64,000 nt of DNA from Mallotus nudiflorus (Eukaryota; Streptophyta; Magnoliopsida; Malpighiales; Euphorbiaceae): contig CANTUR010000285.1 in assembly GCA_947683625.1 (NCBI GenBank), forward strand, positions 744,001-808,000, in the 5' to 3' direction. Position numbers and translations under genes: made by a program. Under the pieces are notes generated by a model, which did no database searches, was not told the DNA's origin, and saw nothing but the letters and a program-made list of their open reading frames with translations. This document shows, piece after piece, positions 1 through 12,506 of this stretch. Positions within the stretch are counted from its first letter, which is position 1, and each line of letters opens with the position of its first letter.

Positions 1-347
1 GTCTCGAGAATTCCAAGGCTCTAAGCAATCTCAAACCCGTAATATAAACTTCAGTTGCTGACATGTTCTTTTCTCTCCCTGTTTAATCCCTGCTATTTTA
101 GGTCAGATTTCAACTTCTATGAATCAGATTACCATGCATAAGCTATGATTTTGACATTGTTTCTTCTTATTTTTTCTTTTTTACAGGTGAAAAGTCCATT
201 CTCTATTTTTGGATTTTCAAACTGGATATCAAGAGTTTCAATGACCGCTCTGTTTTTGCTTCAAGATGAAATAAGAAAGATTCAAGGGTTATATTCATGG
301 ATATCCGAAATCAATTTTTGCTCAATACCCATTTCAGATTGTTGATC
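1..347 (+). other. Leader / 5' flank of the DUF1666 gene
   Basis: This stretch lies upstream of the chosen ATG at 348. A pyrimidine-rich tract ends in a good 3' splice site (TTTTTTACAG, about 177-186), which suggests a 5'-UTR intron whose donor lies further left, possibly outside the window. Small ORFs here have no recognisable product. The transcription start cannot be placed. Confidence 0.35.
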
Positions 348-3300
348 ATGGGTTCTGTTAATGTATTTCTCCATCAAAAATTGGTTCTTTTCGTTGATTC
401 TTTCTGGGTCTCTGTTTCTGCTCTGTTTCTTGCTCTGTTTCGCTTCCTCAACAGAGCTATTTTCAGGTATTGTATTTTTTCCCCCTCTTTTCTTTTTAAA
501 GCTTCTTTTGTTTAGCTCTCAAATTTTCAATTATTCCTTTTAATTTCAGGACCAAAGGTAATGAATTTCTTCAAACAAGAAGTTCAAATTGTTTAGAAAT
601 CAACTCGAATTGTAAAGAGAAAGAAGCTGATGAGGCCCAAGAACCAGAAGTTGATGTTGTTAAGGACATGAAAGAAGAAACTGTTTTAGAGGAAGGAAAA
701 CAGGAAGAAGAAACACCGAAGTTCTTTTTCAAATTTCAGTATCAGACGTGTAGAGAAACTTATGAACCAGTTGTTTCAGATTCTGTTTCTTCTACGATCG
801 CAAATAAGTATGAGTTCTTGTCCAGTAAAGATTCTAGTCTCTACTTGGAGAAGCCAGAGGTTTTCAACTTCACAGTGAAAGAATTATATGCTGATTCTAT
901 TGTCAATGAAGATATTATTAATAACAGAATTTTACCTGATGAGAAAGCAGAAGCAGAAGCAGAATCTATTCGTGATAGGAGTAAAGAAGATGTGATAGAG
1001 AAGCTTCAGGTTGAAAAACGTGTTGAAGGGTCTACTTTGGGACATGCTATCAGAATTATTGAGGAGAAGAACAATGTGTGGATTGATCATCAAGTTTCAA
1101 GAGACGATGATAGGTTTCTATCAGAGAAAGACTTTGTTGCTCCTCATGATTCTGATTCTGATTCTGATTCGATTACTTCAAGTCATGAGGTTATAAGTCG
1201 TTTTATAGCCTCAACAAGTGATGGGTTCTTGTCGGATAAAGATTTTGAAGATGTCTTTAGATTTGTTACATTTAGTGAGACTAAAGAAGAGAATGCTGAA
1301 GAATTGTCTGCGGAAGAAGAAATGGAGTTGGATGATATAAATTTGCAGAATCTGAGTACTGAGTACGATCTTGATGATTTTGATGAGGAAGATAGTGATA
1401 TATTCGAAGAGCTTAAGAACATACAGGAGTCCAGTATGCAGAATTCAGATGAGAAAGATGTTCAAGGTGACAACAATTTCGAGCAGGAAGAACCAAGTTG
1501 CAATGAGGAAACTAAGGATTGTTTTGATGACTCTGAGAAGTCTGCTTCACATGATTCAACGCCATCGGATGCTGAGGATTCAAATGGATTGGAAACATTG
1601 TGGGAACATCAAGAATTGATAGAACAGCTCAAAATGGAGCTAAAAAAGGTCAAAGCTACTGGTCTGCCAACTATCTTAGAAGAAGATGAGTCACCAAAAA
1701 TAATGGAAGATTTAAAGCCATGGAAGATAGATGAGAAGTTCCAGCATGAAGATAGAATGGGTGAGCTTCACAAATTCTACAAGAGTTATAGAGAGCGAAT
1801 GCGCAAATTCGATATCTTGAATTACCAGAAGATGTATGCATTGGGTAAGTTTCTTAGCACTAAGCTTTTTCTTCTCGATACAGTTTTAATTTCTGCAGAT
1901 ATTTTGACATTCATGTACTTCTGCTTTTTGTTTTTTTGGCAAGTTATTAAAATTGTGTTCAAACCATGTGTCCAGATAAGGTCTTATTGACAAAAGATGA
2001 ACATAAACTCTTGCTGGTAGAATCCTTTTAATCAATTGCACAATCTACCTTTTGCAGTCTTTTAGAAGTTAGGAGAAAGGTCCCACTAAATCCAGTAGCT
2101 TTGTTAAAAAGAAGCATGAATTTGCAAGTAGAGTAATAATTACACAAAAGTAGAAGATACAAAGAAACTTGCATCTTCTACTATGCTACCCAACTTTTTT
2201 TTTCCTTACCATTTACACATATGCATACATTAGAAAATTTATAAGCACGTTGCACGGCTAAAAGAACATCTCTAGTCCACCGGACTCGATATGAATTTTA
2301 GTTGGAGCCCTTATAGCTACGAGAGGAGGTAATTATGGGAAAAAAGGACATTTCCATCTCCAGTGCACGAGACACTTTACACTCATAATATGTAACTTTT
2401 TAACTTGCTTTTTTGCAAAGACTAATGATATAAAACATTCTTCTATTAGTTCCCTTAATTTGCTGTTTCAAAAGTGCCTTATGATGCATGTACTTTTTCC
2501 ATTCAAAGTGACCATTTTTTAAAATATCCATCAGACTTATGCACGTGTAGCGAACTTGAATTTCTTTTATGCCCAAATGGTTGTTAGTTGAAGGTGCATA
2601 TATAGCATTATCTTTAACTTTCAAATCGGTTGCATCATTGCTTTAAACATTTATCTTGTTATGGAATGGCTTCACCTATATTTTAATCTCTTCTGCATCC
2701 AAACCATTCCTGTACTGATTTTAATGCTCCACATAATCTTTTCTTTTTTAATAGGAGAAAAAAAAAAAAAGTTAAGCATGTGCATGATTGAGTAATGATT
2801 TTGCCGCTATATGGTTAAGTATGGTTAGCTAATTACTGTCTCTCATATCAGATTAGAACTTATCAATCTGTTTAATGACATGTACAGGCTTTCTTCAATC
2901 AAAGGACCCACTTAAATCGATTTCGAGCAGTAAAGCCTCAACTCCAGCATTGACATCCCTTCTGTCACAGAAATTCCTGTTAGGCAAGCGCAGAAAATCC
3001 AATTCTGATCCAATGATGAGCTTCATTAATGAATTGCATAGCGATTTGGAAATGGTTTATGTTGGTCAAATGTGCCTTTCATGGGAAATTCTTCATTGGC
3101 AGTATGAAAAGGCACTAGAGATATGGAAATCTGATCGTTATGGAATTCGCCGTTACAATGAAGTTGCTGGTGAGTTTCAGCAGTTTCAGGTTCTTATGCA
3201 GAGATTTATCGAAAATGAAGCTTTTGAAGGTCCAAGAGTACAAAATTATGTCAAGAATCGATGCGTTCTGCGTAACATCCTTCAGGTTCCTGTCATACGA

Positions 3301-3990
3301 GGTTAGAACAACAGAATATCACATGAATACTCAGTTCTTGTTTTAGCATCAAGTATTTAGAAGAGGCATTATCTAACAGAATGCTCAATTGTTCTGCAGA
3401 AGACAGTATGAAAGATAAAAGGGCAAGAATGAGAGCAGCAAAGGATGATGATAGTGCGATTACGAGTGATATGCTAGTAGAAATCATGCAAGAATCAATA
3501 CGAATCTTCTGGCGATTCGTTCGAGCTGATAAAGATGCACACAATGTGATTCAAAAGAGCAGAAGAGGAACTCAAATCGAACCTCAAGACCCTGCTGAAC
3601 TAGAGCTTTTGACAGAAGTGCGAACATGTCTGCAAAAGGTCAGTTAACAGTTTCACATGTGCATCCTAGTTAAACATGATAATTATAAGCATTTAACATC
3701 GTATTTTTTTTGTGTGTTTCGAACGAATGCAGAAAGAGAAGAAGCTTAAAGAGATATTGAGAAGTGGGAACTGCATATTAAAGAAGTTTCAGAAGAATCA
3801 AGAAGAAAGCAGCTCAGATCATGTTCTGTATTTCTTCTCTCAAGTGGATATGAAGTTAGTATCAAGAGTCCTGAGCATGTCCAAGATAACGACAGACCAA
3901 CTAATATGGTGCAGCAACAAATTGAACAGGATCCATTTTGTTAGTAGAAAGATACATGTAGAACCTTCATTTTTGCTCTTTCCTTGTTGA
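348..3990 (+). CDS. DUF1666 family protein (5 exons, 774 aa)
   Basis: Exons are 348-466, 550-1844, 2888-3301, 3400-3638 and 3733-3990. All introns are GT-AG and all phases join cleanly (2325 nt including the TGA). The start at 348 gives a hydrophobic N-terminus (residues about 10-35, WVSVSALFLALF), which looks like a signal anchor. Residues about 80-390 are highly acidic and low complexity, with a (DS)4 run near 1147-1170. From about residue 430 the family signature begins (PWKIDEKFQHEDRMGELHKF). It continues through exons 3-5 with an alpha-helical, Trp-rich segment (MCLSWEILHWQYEKALEIW), then LQVPVIRED and a C-terminal KEKKLKEIL. This matches plant DUF1666 proteins, which are sometimes mislabelled ribosomal protein L34Ae. 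The biochemical function is unknown. The 1.04 kb intron 2 (1845-2887) holds no recognisable gene. RPL34 follows in the same orientation about 1 kb downstream. Confidence 0.87.
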
Positions 3991-4844
3991 TAGTATAATG
4001 TAAATAAATAATCTTCTTCCTGACTTGATCATCGTTTAGGGAATTTTGATGAAGTTTTAGAGCATTATTTTTTATTTTTTTTGCAAATTAATTTTTAGAG
4101 CATTATTACACTAGCTAAAAGAAAAAGGGAATTTTTTTTTTAAAGATTGCATTCAATCGTTAAATTTGTGATATACATGCATATGTCATATTTTTATTCA
4201 TTAAATTGTAAACTACACCAAATAAGTATTACATATCTGACAGTTGAATGTAATGTGTTTCACATGTAATTTTATAGTTTCTATTGTATGTACATTAGTC
4301 TTTAGCTAAAAAAAAAAACTCCTTATTAAATACTTTAATTAAAAAAATCCAACATACCAATGACTTATAAATTATAATAGGAGAAAAAACTAAACATTTC
4401 AATATTTTAATTAAAAATTTCAAACTATAATTTACTTTTATTATTTATTTCATCTAAAATTTTATTTTTTAAAAATTTTAATATATAAAAAATAAATAAA
4501 ATATTTTTTATAGTTTATTTTTTTTTAAAATAGACTTTACTTTATTAATAATCAACATTAGATAATATAAAATACTACTCTTATTCAATAGTGATAAAAA
4601 TAAAGTGAAGCTAAAGTATACTAAATATAAAATAACTTAAAATTTTCCAATAAATAAAATATAAGAAAATTATATAAAATGTTAATTTTAATTACTGAAG
4701 GATGAAATTTAATAAGTAAATTAATTAATAAAAGCACAATTTTAAATCCATCCAAAAACTGCTCCAAATTAATAAGTAAACATTTGGTCGGACTATACAA
4801 ATCACGAAACGCACGTTTCATAAAAGACTCAAAATAAGAGCCGT
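3991..4844. other. AT-rich intergenic spacer
   Basis: This holds the 3' flank of the DUF1666 gene and then very AT-rich sequence with poly-A/T runs. A short reverse-strand ORF near 4621-4821 is low-complexity and not credible. No transposon ends were recognised. Confidence 0.5.
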
Positions 4845-4890
4845 CGGATCTAGGGTTTCTATATACTCAAAAACCCTATTTATAAGCTTT
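4845..4890 (+). promoter_or_regulatory. RPL34 core promoter with paired telo boxes and TATA-like motif
   Basis: CTAGGGTTT (4850-4858) and AAACCCTA (4871-4878) are telo-box motifs in opposite orientations. A TATTTATAAG motif follows immediately (about 4877-4886). Telo boxes are known as recurrent elements in plant ribosomal-protein gene promoters. The motifs sit about 90-120 bp upstream of the RPL34 ATG, a sensible distance for a core promoter with a short leader. The promoter role is inferred from position and motif. Confidence 0.6.
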
Positions 4891-4970
4891 TTCTGCGTTT
4901 GCTCTTTCTTTTGGTCTCGCCTACTCTCGGCAGCTATCGCTAAAACAGAGGAAGTAGCGGCTAAAGAACC

Positions 4971-6209
4971 ATGGTGCAGCGGCTCACTTACCGTAAAAGG
5001 CACAGCTACGCCACCAAATCGAACCAGCATCGCGTTGTTAAGACCCCTGGTAACTCTTCTTTCATTTCAATTTTTTTTTTTTTTTTGGTTTTATAGCAGT
5101 GAAGTAATTAGAGCTAATTATTGTTGTTCACATGAAGGTGGGAAATTGGTGTATCAGACAACCAAAAAGAGAGCTAGTGGTCCTAAATGTCCTGTTACTG
5201 GCAAGAGAATTCAAGGAGTATGTGACCATTTTTTTTTTCTCTGTTTCCAGAATTTTTTTGTTGGGTTGTTGTATTGATTCATATCTTGAAATTTGTGATA
5301 TTGATGCCATTATCTTGTGATTTATTTGGTTGAATTGTTCAGTGATATTTTTTATTATAGTTGTAGATGCTCTGCTATCTGAAGCACATATTGCACATTG
5401 TATAGTTTCTAAATGACAAACTTCTACAAAATTTTGATCTAGTATATAATTGTGAATTCAATGATTGCATTTCAAATTCCTAGTATAAAAAAAAAATTAC
5501 TGAGGCCCAACTAGATTTTGCTGATATAGAAGAATAGAATCGAGCAAAGTATATATATATTATTGAGTTCCAACTAGTTTTTGCTAATATAGAAAAATAA
5601 AGTCGAGCAAAAATGTATAAAAAAAAATTAAGTTTGCTATTTATGAGATCAATCATTTAAATGCTGCTTGTTTCAAGATTGCTTATTTGGTTTAGTTTCT
5701 GATTCATTCAATTGGCCTTGCTATTCTAGTAGTCTGTTTTATGATGTTGGGACGTATTAGAATGTTGTAATTGTAGCTGAAGAGTTGATATGCTCATTTC
5801 ACTTTTTTCTTTGGGTAGTTAATTAACCTTTTAATTGAAGTTGCACATTGTTCAAGATTATCATTATAAAGCTTGACCAGATGGCGTCGACTTGTTACAT
5901 GTCAGATTCCTCACTTGAGACCAGCTGAGTACAAGAGATCCAGATTGTCCAGGAACAGACGCACCGTCAATCGTGCATATGGTGGTGTGTTATCTGGGGG
6001 TGCTGTTAGGGAGAGGTATATGACCCTGAATCAGTTTTGATGGATTTTTGTTTTCTAATTCTTATTGTAATGATTGATTGTTAAATGTCTTTTTTTTTTC
6101 CTTGTGTTTCTACAGGATTATCCGGGCCTTTTTGGTGGAGGAGCAAAAAATTGTGAAGAAGGTTTTGAAGATTCAAAAGGCGAAGGAGAAGCAATCTGCA
6201 AGGAGCTAA
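4971..6209 (+). CDS. RPL34: 60S ribosomal protein L34 (eL34), 4 exons, 120 aa
   Basis: Exons are 4971-5049, 5138-5217, 5906-6015 and 6116-6209, all with GT-AG introns, giving 363 nt including the TAA. The protein begins MVQRLTYRKRHSYATKS and continues NQHRVVKTPGG and GPKCPVTGKRIQGIPHLRP. It ends with the lysine-rich KIVKKVLKIQKAKEKQSARS. This is essentially the full-length plant eL34, a basic structural protein of the cytosolic large ribosomal subunit. Translation starts at the ATG in a good plant context (AACCATGG). Intron 2 is the longest (688 bp). There are no internal stops, frameshifts or missing conserved segments, so the gene is presumed functional. The telo boxes upstream fit co-regulation with other ribosomal genes. 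Confidence 0.97.
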
Positions 6210-6736
6210 ACTGAAAGGGCTTCGGAACTACTATGCCTTGTGAGTTAGAAGATTGTGCTAGGGCGAAATTTTGGTATGATTGATGAACATGAGATATGGA
6301 CCTGAATTGAGAGACTTCAAATTTTCGCTTGTTCAATACTTGGATTATTTACCAGACATTTTGGTTTAGTTCGACAAGAAATTATTACCATTAAGATGTT
6401 TTATTTGATAATTTGTGCTTTAGATCACTTGTTATATCCTGCCTTGCCGTATTCCAGTGCAGTCAGTGAATTCAGAGTTATGTTTCACCGGGGAACCAAT
6501 GCCCCCTGTCCTATTTTTGCTATTTGTTTGAGAACCTATTACCAATTGTTACACGGGTAACGATTGACTGTTGCACTCGGCACGTCAAATGTCTGATTTC
6601 TGCTGAATTGAAGTCCTAACCTCAGCATGTAGATGCTAATTTGAAATTGAGCTCAACACATGGATGCTGTCTTGATCCTTGAATTTTATATTAACCATAC
6701 AATTTTCATTACTTGAGTTTATAAAGAGGGGACACT

Positions 6737-6885
6737 GAATTAATATATTTATTATATTATTTATGTATTGTTGTTATAATATAAGTTTTTTAATATTAAT
6801 TGGTTATTATGGTTGTAATATTATATATTTTATTGATAGCTTAATATATATTGATGATTTATATAGCTTGGTAGCCTAGTAACTT
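6737..6885 (+). repeat. Dispersed ~150-bp AT-rich repeat, copy 1
   Basis: This is similar along its length to 16210-16358. Both copies run from a stretch like TATxTxTTGTTGTTATAATATAA to the identical end TATATAGCTTGGTAGCCTA. The similarity stops abruptly after that end, as expected for a mobile or duplicated unit. No terminal inverted repeats were recognised, so the class is unknown. Confidence 0.6.
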
Positions 6886-6888
6886 GGC

Positions 6889-6917
6889 GGATGGATCTGG
6901 TGTCAGTGGATCCATCC
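6889..6917. repeat. Short inverted repeat (9-bp stem, 11-nt loop)
   Basis: GGATGGATC (6889-6897) pairs with GATCCATCC (6909-6917). It lies just beyond the end of the dispersed repeat. It may be a relic of a target or terminal structure, or chance. Confidence 0.5.
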
Positions 6918-8425
6918 TACGAAATAAATTGGCTCTGATAATAATTTGAACATAATAATTCATCAATCCAACATCTTATAAATGTCTCCATTTCTTTTTG
7001 TGGAAAGATTTTTTTTTTTTTAATATATTGCGTGGTTTAACTCTTCAAAAACATTTTCATGTCAGATTGAAGTTCTATGATATGGACCATAGGCTTAAAC
7101 ACACACACAATATTATATATGTTGATTTCTCTCTGATGATAATACTATATCTTGAATTCAATTTTTTTTTTTATATGTTCTTCTTTGACAAACTTATTCT
7201 TATAGTCTATATAAAACTTTATATTTATAAAAAATGAATAAGGAAAAAATAACACAAAAACTATTGATATGTTGAATTGAAATTATTATATATCCACCAA
7301 CATGTCAATTTAAAGTTTTAATATTACAATATTTTTACCCCACATGTTAATTGAAAGTTTTAATACTTGAAATTTTAGTTTAATATCTAAAAAATTTGGA
7401 AAAACTATACGATCAAATATTAAATTAAATAAAGAGGTTTATAATATTAAATTAGCATATCAATTGGTTTCTGCCATTTGACATTTTAAAAAAAAAATAT
7501 AAAGTTAAAATCAAAATGAATTAATTTTTATTTTTAAAAACTATTTAATTTCCCATTTTATTAAAATTACTTAATCAATATTTTTGAATTATTTTGTTTT
7601 AAAACAATAAAACTAAAAAATATATTAAATTGCAGTTCTCGGATTTAGACTAGTATAAAATAAATTGATACTGAAAATTAATAATTGAGGGATAAGTTTA
7701 ATTATTTTAATTTATGAAATGAAATATGAGTGCAAGATGGTAAAGATTTATCCCATTGTATAATTGATCTCAAACGCTTAAAAATTCTTATTAAATATTT
7801 CAATTATATTATCTTTTAATAAAATAAAGATTGTTAAATGGTAAAGATAATGAATGTCAGATATTTTTCACATTTAATTATTCAATATTAGAGTTTAGAT
7901 GATATAACTAATTTTTCAATTTCAAATGAAATAATTATGTGAAACTATTCAATATGCCAGCTTAGGAAAATAAATCTAATATTTCAAAACAAGTATATTA
8001 TATAAGGCAGTTTTTTTTTTTTTCATTTCTCTACATAAAAAAATTCCAATATGGCAAATAAGAGTTAAGAAAATTAAAAAAAACTTGAAATTAAATGTAC
8101 ACTATAAGTAATTATTTATTTCATACAGATTAAAATTCCTCTATTTTTCCAAGTAAATTTGGGCATATTAACAATAATGAAAAGACACTCTATCAAAATT
8201 GTCTGACTGTCTCTTAAAAAATTCAACCTCTATTTATAAACTTCAATTTGTTGTTTTCTTTTGAAAAAAATGGTCCAGAAACTTAAAGAAAAAAATGATT
8301 GTCAGGGTCAGCCGCTACAATCGAAAAAAATAGCCAACGGTTGTAAATGATAACATCTAGTTAATTGTTTTAACATATGATTTTTTTTTTTTTTTTTATA
8401 AATCTCTCCCCAGAATTTTGAAAAT

Positions 8426-10300
8426 ATTCTAGTAATTAATTTTCCTCAACATCTCAACAATTTTAATAATTTTAAATTAATAATTAATTATTAATAAATT
8501 AATTTACTAACAATATGATCAATAAAAATTTTATAAAACCAATTGAATAGTGAATACATTGCACAAATTGTTATTTTTTAGAGGGGGAGAGAGTGTTTTA
8601 CATAAAAAAAATGAATTCTTTTACCACAGTTTTTAGATGAAAAGCAATAGATTAATTACAATTTATCCTCTTAATTTTAATTTTTTTTTTTGCCAGTAGG
8701 ATTAGTAGAGGAAGCAGGGAAATTTTTACCACATAAAGTGGAGGAGGAGTGAATTGATCTTACGATAAAACCCTCAACTTGCCTCCAAGACACATTACCA
8801 CTGAGCCAGATATGTCTTTCCGTTGATAAAATGGTTTAGAAAGCAGTATCATTAATCATTTAAATATCTTAACTTTATGTCTAAATAATATTTTGTAAGT
8901 TGAAACAAAATTATTTAGTCAACTAAATTAGTTGAAAAATATTTATAAATCATGTTTTTTGGACAAATTTTTAAATTAAATTTATAATGTATTTTTTAAA
9001 ATTTTGAAAAAATTAAAAAATTTTAAAATACAAAAAAACTTAATTACGATAGGTGAAAGCAAGTTATGTAGTTTGGAGTGCATTGCTGCAATACTGTATC
9101 ACACAATTCAACATTTGCTATTTGCTAATTGAGCAGGATGCAGAAGATAAAGCACAAACCTATAGTTATTTCTATTAAAATTGTTTTGATTTATTGAAGC
9201 TCCACTATTTTCATCTAGATTTGAAGTTTGACATAGGATGATATAATGCCCAACATGTTGCTGTGTAGCCACTGATGATGGTATTCGAAATCCAACAAAA
9301 ACCATCAAAAGTTACCTGTGTTCTGCAGGATTTTTACATCTTATATCTCATTTAATTAATTTTTTTTTTTTCATAAATCTATCAATAAAGTTCTAACAAT
9401 TGATATTCCATGTAAGTATGCCAAAGAAATGAGATACTCAGATTGCATAAGAACTCTAAAACTGTTTTAATCTATCAATAAAGTTTTAACAATTGGTATT
9501 CCTATTTGGATCTCAAAAAAAAGGATGTTCAGATTGTATAAGAACTTTAATATTATTTTAATATCTGGATCAACAAGGATCAAAGAAACCTGAATAAAGG
9601 AGTCTTGAAAGGAAAATGATACTCAGATTACATAAGAACTCTAACACTAGTTTAGTATCTTGATCAGCATGGACAATGACTCCTATCAACGAGTCATAAT
9701 CACATTAGTTTATGTGTATTTTCTTGAACTCCTTGTATTGTACATATCATTCATCTCATGTATACACGTTTTCATAAAATATTTTTTTTATTATTTTCAA
9801 AATTTTTACTAATTTAAGTATTGAAGTGTTTGTGAGGATATCTCCACCCTCTGACTTTGTTGTTTTTGTGACCTTATTGTTTTTGTCAATACATATACAG
9901 GGTTTAAAAGAGTTTCCAACTCAAGTTATCAACAATTATCAAATAATTAATTTTTTTCAATATCTCAAAAATTTTATAAATTTAAATTAATTATTAATAA
10001 TTGATTAATTTATGCTCAATAAAAAAATTACAAAGCGATCCAACAACTATGTGATGGTTTGAATATATAGTAAACTAAAATAAATACATGATATAATTGT
10101 GATTTTGAGAAAGAGTTTTTAAATGACAAACTCATGCTTTTACATCTTTTCTTTTCCTTTTCAAGAGTCATGGCATGAAAAATGAATTCTTTACCAGAGC
10201 TTTTAAGATTTTTACCATGTTTTTTAGATGAAAAAGGAAGGGACAGGGTTTGACACCATTTTCTCCTATTATTTTCCAAAATAATGATGTGCACCTACTA
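8426..10300. repeat. Degenerate duplicated segments related to 23605-28170
   Basis: Several blocks recur. 8426-8660 resembles 9935-10240 (AATTATTAATAA-rich stretch followed by AATGAATTCTTT..TTTTTAGATGAAAA). 9015-9205 resembles 27545-27745 (ACAATCCAACATTTACTATTTGC-like block ending TTTATTGAAGC). 10125-10225 resembles 23606-23690. The blocks are diverged and carry no coding signal. They are probably old tandem or segmental duplications later broken up by insertions. Confidence 0.5.
9376..9665. repeat. Three degenerate tandem copies of a ~95-150 bp unit
   Basis: ATCTATCAATAAAGTT(C/T)TAACAATTG appears near 9378 and 9472. The companion block CAGATT(G/A)(C/T)ATAAGAACTxTAA appears three times (near 9440, 9532 and 9633). 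Spacing is irregular and there is no coding potential. Confidence 0.5.
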
Positions 10301-10399
10301 TGCGATTAAGTATAAGGAAAAGAGATTTACGTACGAATTTTATCTTTGTGGTTCGTCTTTTGATAAAATTAATCCTCCAATTTTTGGACATTTAAGTAT

Positions 10400-11017
10400 T
10401 TTATATTTCATCTCTTTTTACATTTTAGTATCTTTTTAATAAATATTATTTAAAATATATGTTTTAACATAAAAATAATATACATTTTAAATACTAAAAT
10501 CATATATAGAGTGATATATCATTCAACTAATTAATTACATCAAATTTATAAAAAAAAAAAAATCAAGTTTAAATATATTTTAATTTTATATGAATAAAAA
10601 GAAATAATTTTTTAAATAAATTTATAATATTTTTAAAAATAACCAATTGATTAGATTCATTATAAATCATATATAAAACAAGTTTGCGAAATTTAATGAT
10701 GCTTAAATAAAAAAAATCTTTGGTGGTTGATGATTAAGAATCTGAAATAAAAATTTCTCAAGTAACTGATATCAACCAGGAAAAAAATGGCAGAAAAACA
10801 AACAAAGTGAATAAGTTAGAACAATCAAGTATACAAATTAAAATTATATCAAAACTGTACAATAACAAAGCATACATGATTCATATATTTAGAGTCTTTT
10901 TAACATTAACTATGTAGCAGAAAATCCTGCATACATTTAGCAGACAAAATGCTATTCTGAAAATCCAATTTCCTATGTGATAAAAGGATTTAAGTATAGC
11001 AATTGTTGAATCATAAG
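10400..11017 (-). pseudogene. Duplicated 3' end of the NAC gene, left part
   Basis: This is a near-collinear copy of 44080-44690, the 3' flank and last codons of the intact NAC gene at 44661-46078, in the same orientation. Shared stretches include CAGGAAxAAAATGGCAGAAAA and AGTATACAAATTAAAATTAT. The copy is cut at 11017 by the copia element and resumes at 15813. It contains only non-coding flank and the final NAC codons. Confidence 0.85.
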
Positions 11018-11230
11018 TGTTGAGAAAATGTATTTTTATGATATATATTAGAAAGTAAATATTTATATACAATTAGGAATAAAGTTATATTCTATTTAGA
11101 ATGTTATTCTATTTGTAATTAGGTTGTGATTAGGATTCCTGTGTATATATATAAGGAATGTAACCCTTTTTTGAATATTATGAAAAAAATATTTCCCTTA
11201 AATTTTTTTTCCTCTGAATTTTATTTTTCA
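11018..11230 (+). repeat. 5' LTR of the copia element
   Basis: 213 bp, TG...CA ends, paired with 15593-15812. It contains a TATATATATAAGG promoter-like motif (about 11145-11157). Confidence 0.92.
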
Positions 11231-11321
11231 TGATATCAGAGCATACCCATTGAAATTAAATTTTTTATTAAATTCTTGCAAATCGTATTTTTTCTCTTGA
11301 ATCCTTTGAATCTTCAAAATC

Positions 11322-12359
11322 ATGACCACAAAAAATACATCAATCGTATTCCATGGAATACCCAATTTTATTCAAACCCTTCAAGATAATTCTCCTTTTC
11401 CCACAAGAATTATTCTTGATGATACGAACTATACTCTATGGTCACAGATCATGGAGATGCGAATTGGAGCCAGAAATAAATCTGACTTTCTTAATAGCAC
11501 TACGCCAAAGCCACCGATAGGAGATAACGCGTTGGAAACTTGGCTCCTTGATAATAATCGAGTAAAAAGTTGGCTGATTGACTTCATGAGTCCGACATTG
11601 ATGCAGAGATTCATCCGTCTTCCAACAACAAAGGAGATATGGGATGCTTTCTCAAAAACCTTCTATGATGGATCGGACAAAACTCAGTTATTTGAATTGA
11701 ACCGGAAATCATTCACTACACGTCAGAATGGTAAGCCATTACCTGCATACTATAATGAACTGATTGGAATATTTCAGGAAATTGATGCCCAGACATGTGC
11801 ACAAGGGGAGGATGTTAATGGAATAGTATCACTCTATAAACATATTACCCGACTTCAAACACATATTTTCCTAGTTGGGCTTGATTCTGAATTTAATAAT
11901 GCTCGGAGTGAAATACTCCGGAAGGATCCACCTTTTGATCTCGAGTCTAGTTATGCATATGTCCAGCGGGATCATAACCAACGACATACGATGGAAGAGC
12001 CAAAGATACTGCCGAACCATTCTGTACTTGTAGCAGCTTAGACTCATCCCCAGTTCAAAGGAAAAATACCGAGTAAGCCTATCACATACACCTGTACTCA
12101 TTGTGCCGAAGTTGGACACTCCAAGGAACGGTGCTATGAAATTGTGGGATATCCGGAATGGTGGGATTTCAATAAAAAGCCTTGTAAGAAGCTCGGCAAG
12201 GCAACAATTGCTACTTCTACTAAACCAAGTGGTGATCTTGATACCACTTTAGGCATGACAAATCTTACTCAAAATAATACATGGATTATTGATACAAGTG
12301 CTACTGATCATATGAAAAACTCCACCTACCATCTTACATCTATCCGTCCATCAACCTAG
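11322..12359 (+). pseudogene. gag: copia gag and protease region
   Basis: The frame opens at ATG 11322. The copia gag N-terminal domain is visible (LDDTNYTLWSQIMEMRI, residues about 30-46), followed by a UBN2-type gag body (LMQRFIRLPTTKEIWDAFS). A TAG at 12039-12041 interrupts the frame. After it come a CCHC zinc knuckle (CTHCAEVGHSKERC, about 12091-12132) and then the protease start WIIDTSATDHM (about 12283-12315). Normal copia proteases have D-S/T-G here; this one has D-T-S, so a key glycine appears lost. A second TAG follows at 12357-12359. Gag would package the RNA and the protease would cut the polyprotein. Neither is likely to be made intact. Confidence 0.88.
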
Positions 12360-12506
12360 CAAAATATTCTAACTGCTAATGGAGGCATAGCACCAATCAC
12401 TCATGAGGGATCAATATCTAACTCCGACTCTCTTAATTTAGATACTGTCCTTGTTGTTCCATCTTTTTGTTGTAATATACTATATGTTGGCCAAATCATT
12501 GAGATC

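Larger units (their letters stand above)
6210..8425. other. RPL34 3' flank and AT-rich intergenic DNA
   Basis: The RPL34 3'-UTR lies in the first few hundred bases. The rest is AT-rich with homopolymer runs and carries the dispersed repeat and palindrome listed separately. No credible coding sequence was seen: the 6998-7237 ORF is low-complexity Phe/Ile/Tyr. Confidence 0.5.

Noticed and set aside
1183..1422. Minus-strand Ser-rich ORF inside the DUF1666 gene
   Set aside because: Antisense shadow of the acidic exon 2.
2150..2181. Hairpin GTAGAAGAT...ATCTTCTAC in the DUF1666 intron
   Set aside because: The stem is only 9 bp and is in an intron, too short to propose an RNA gene.
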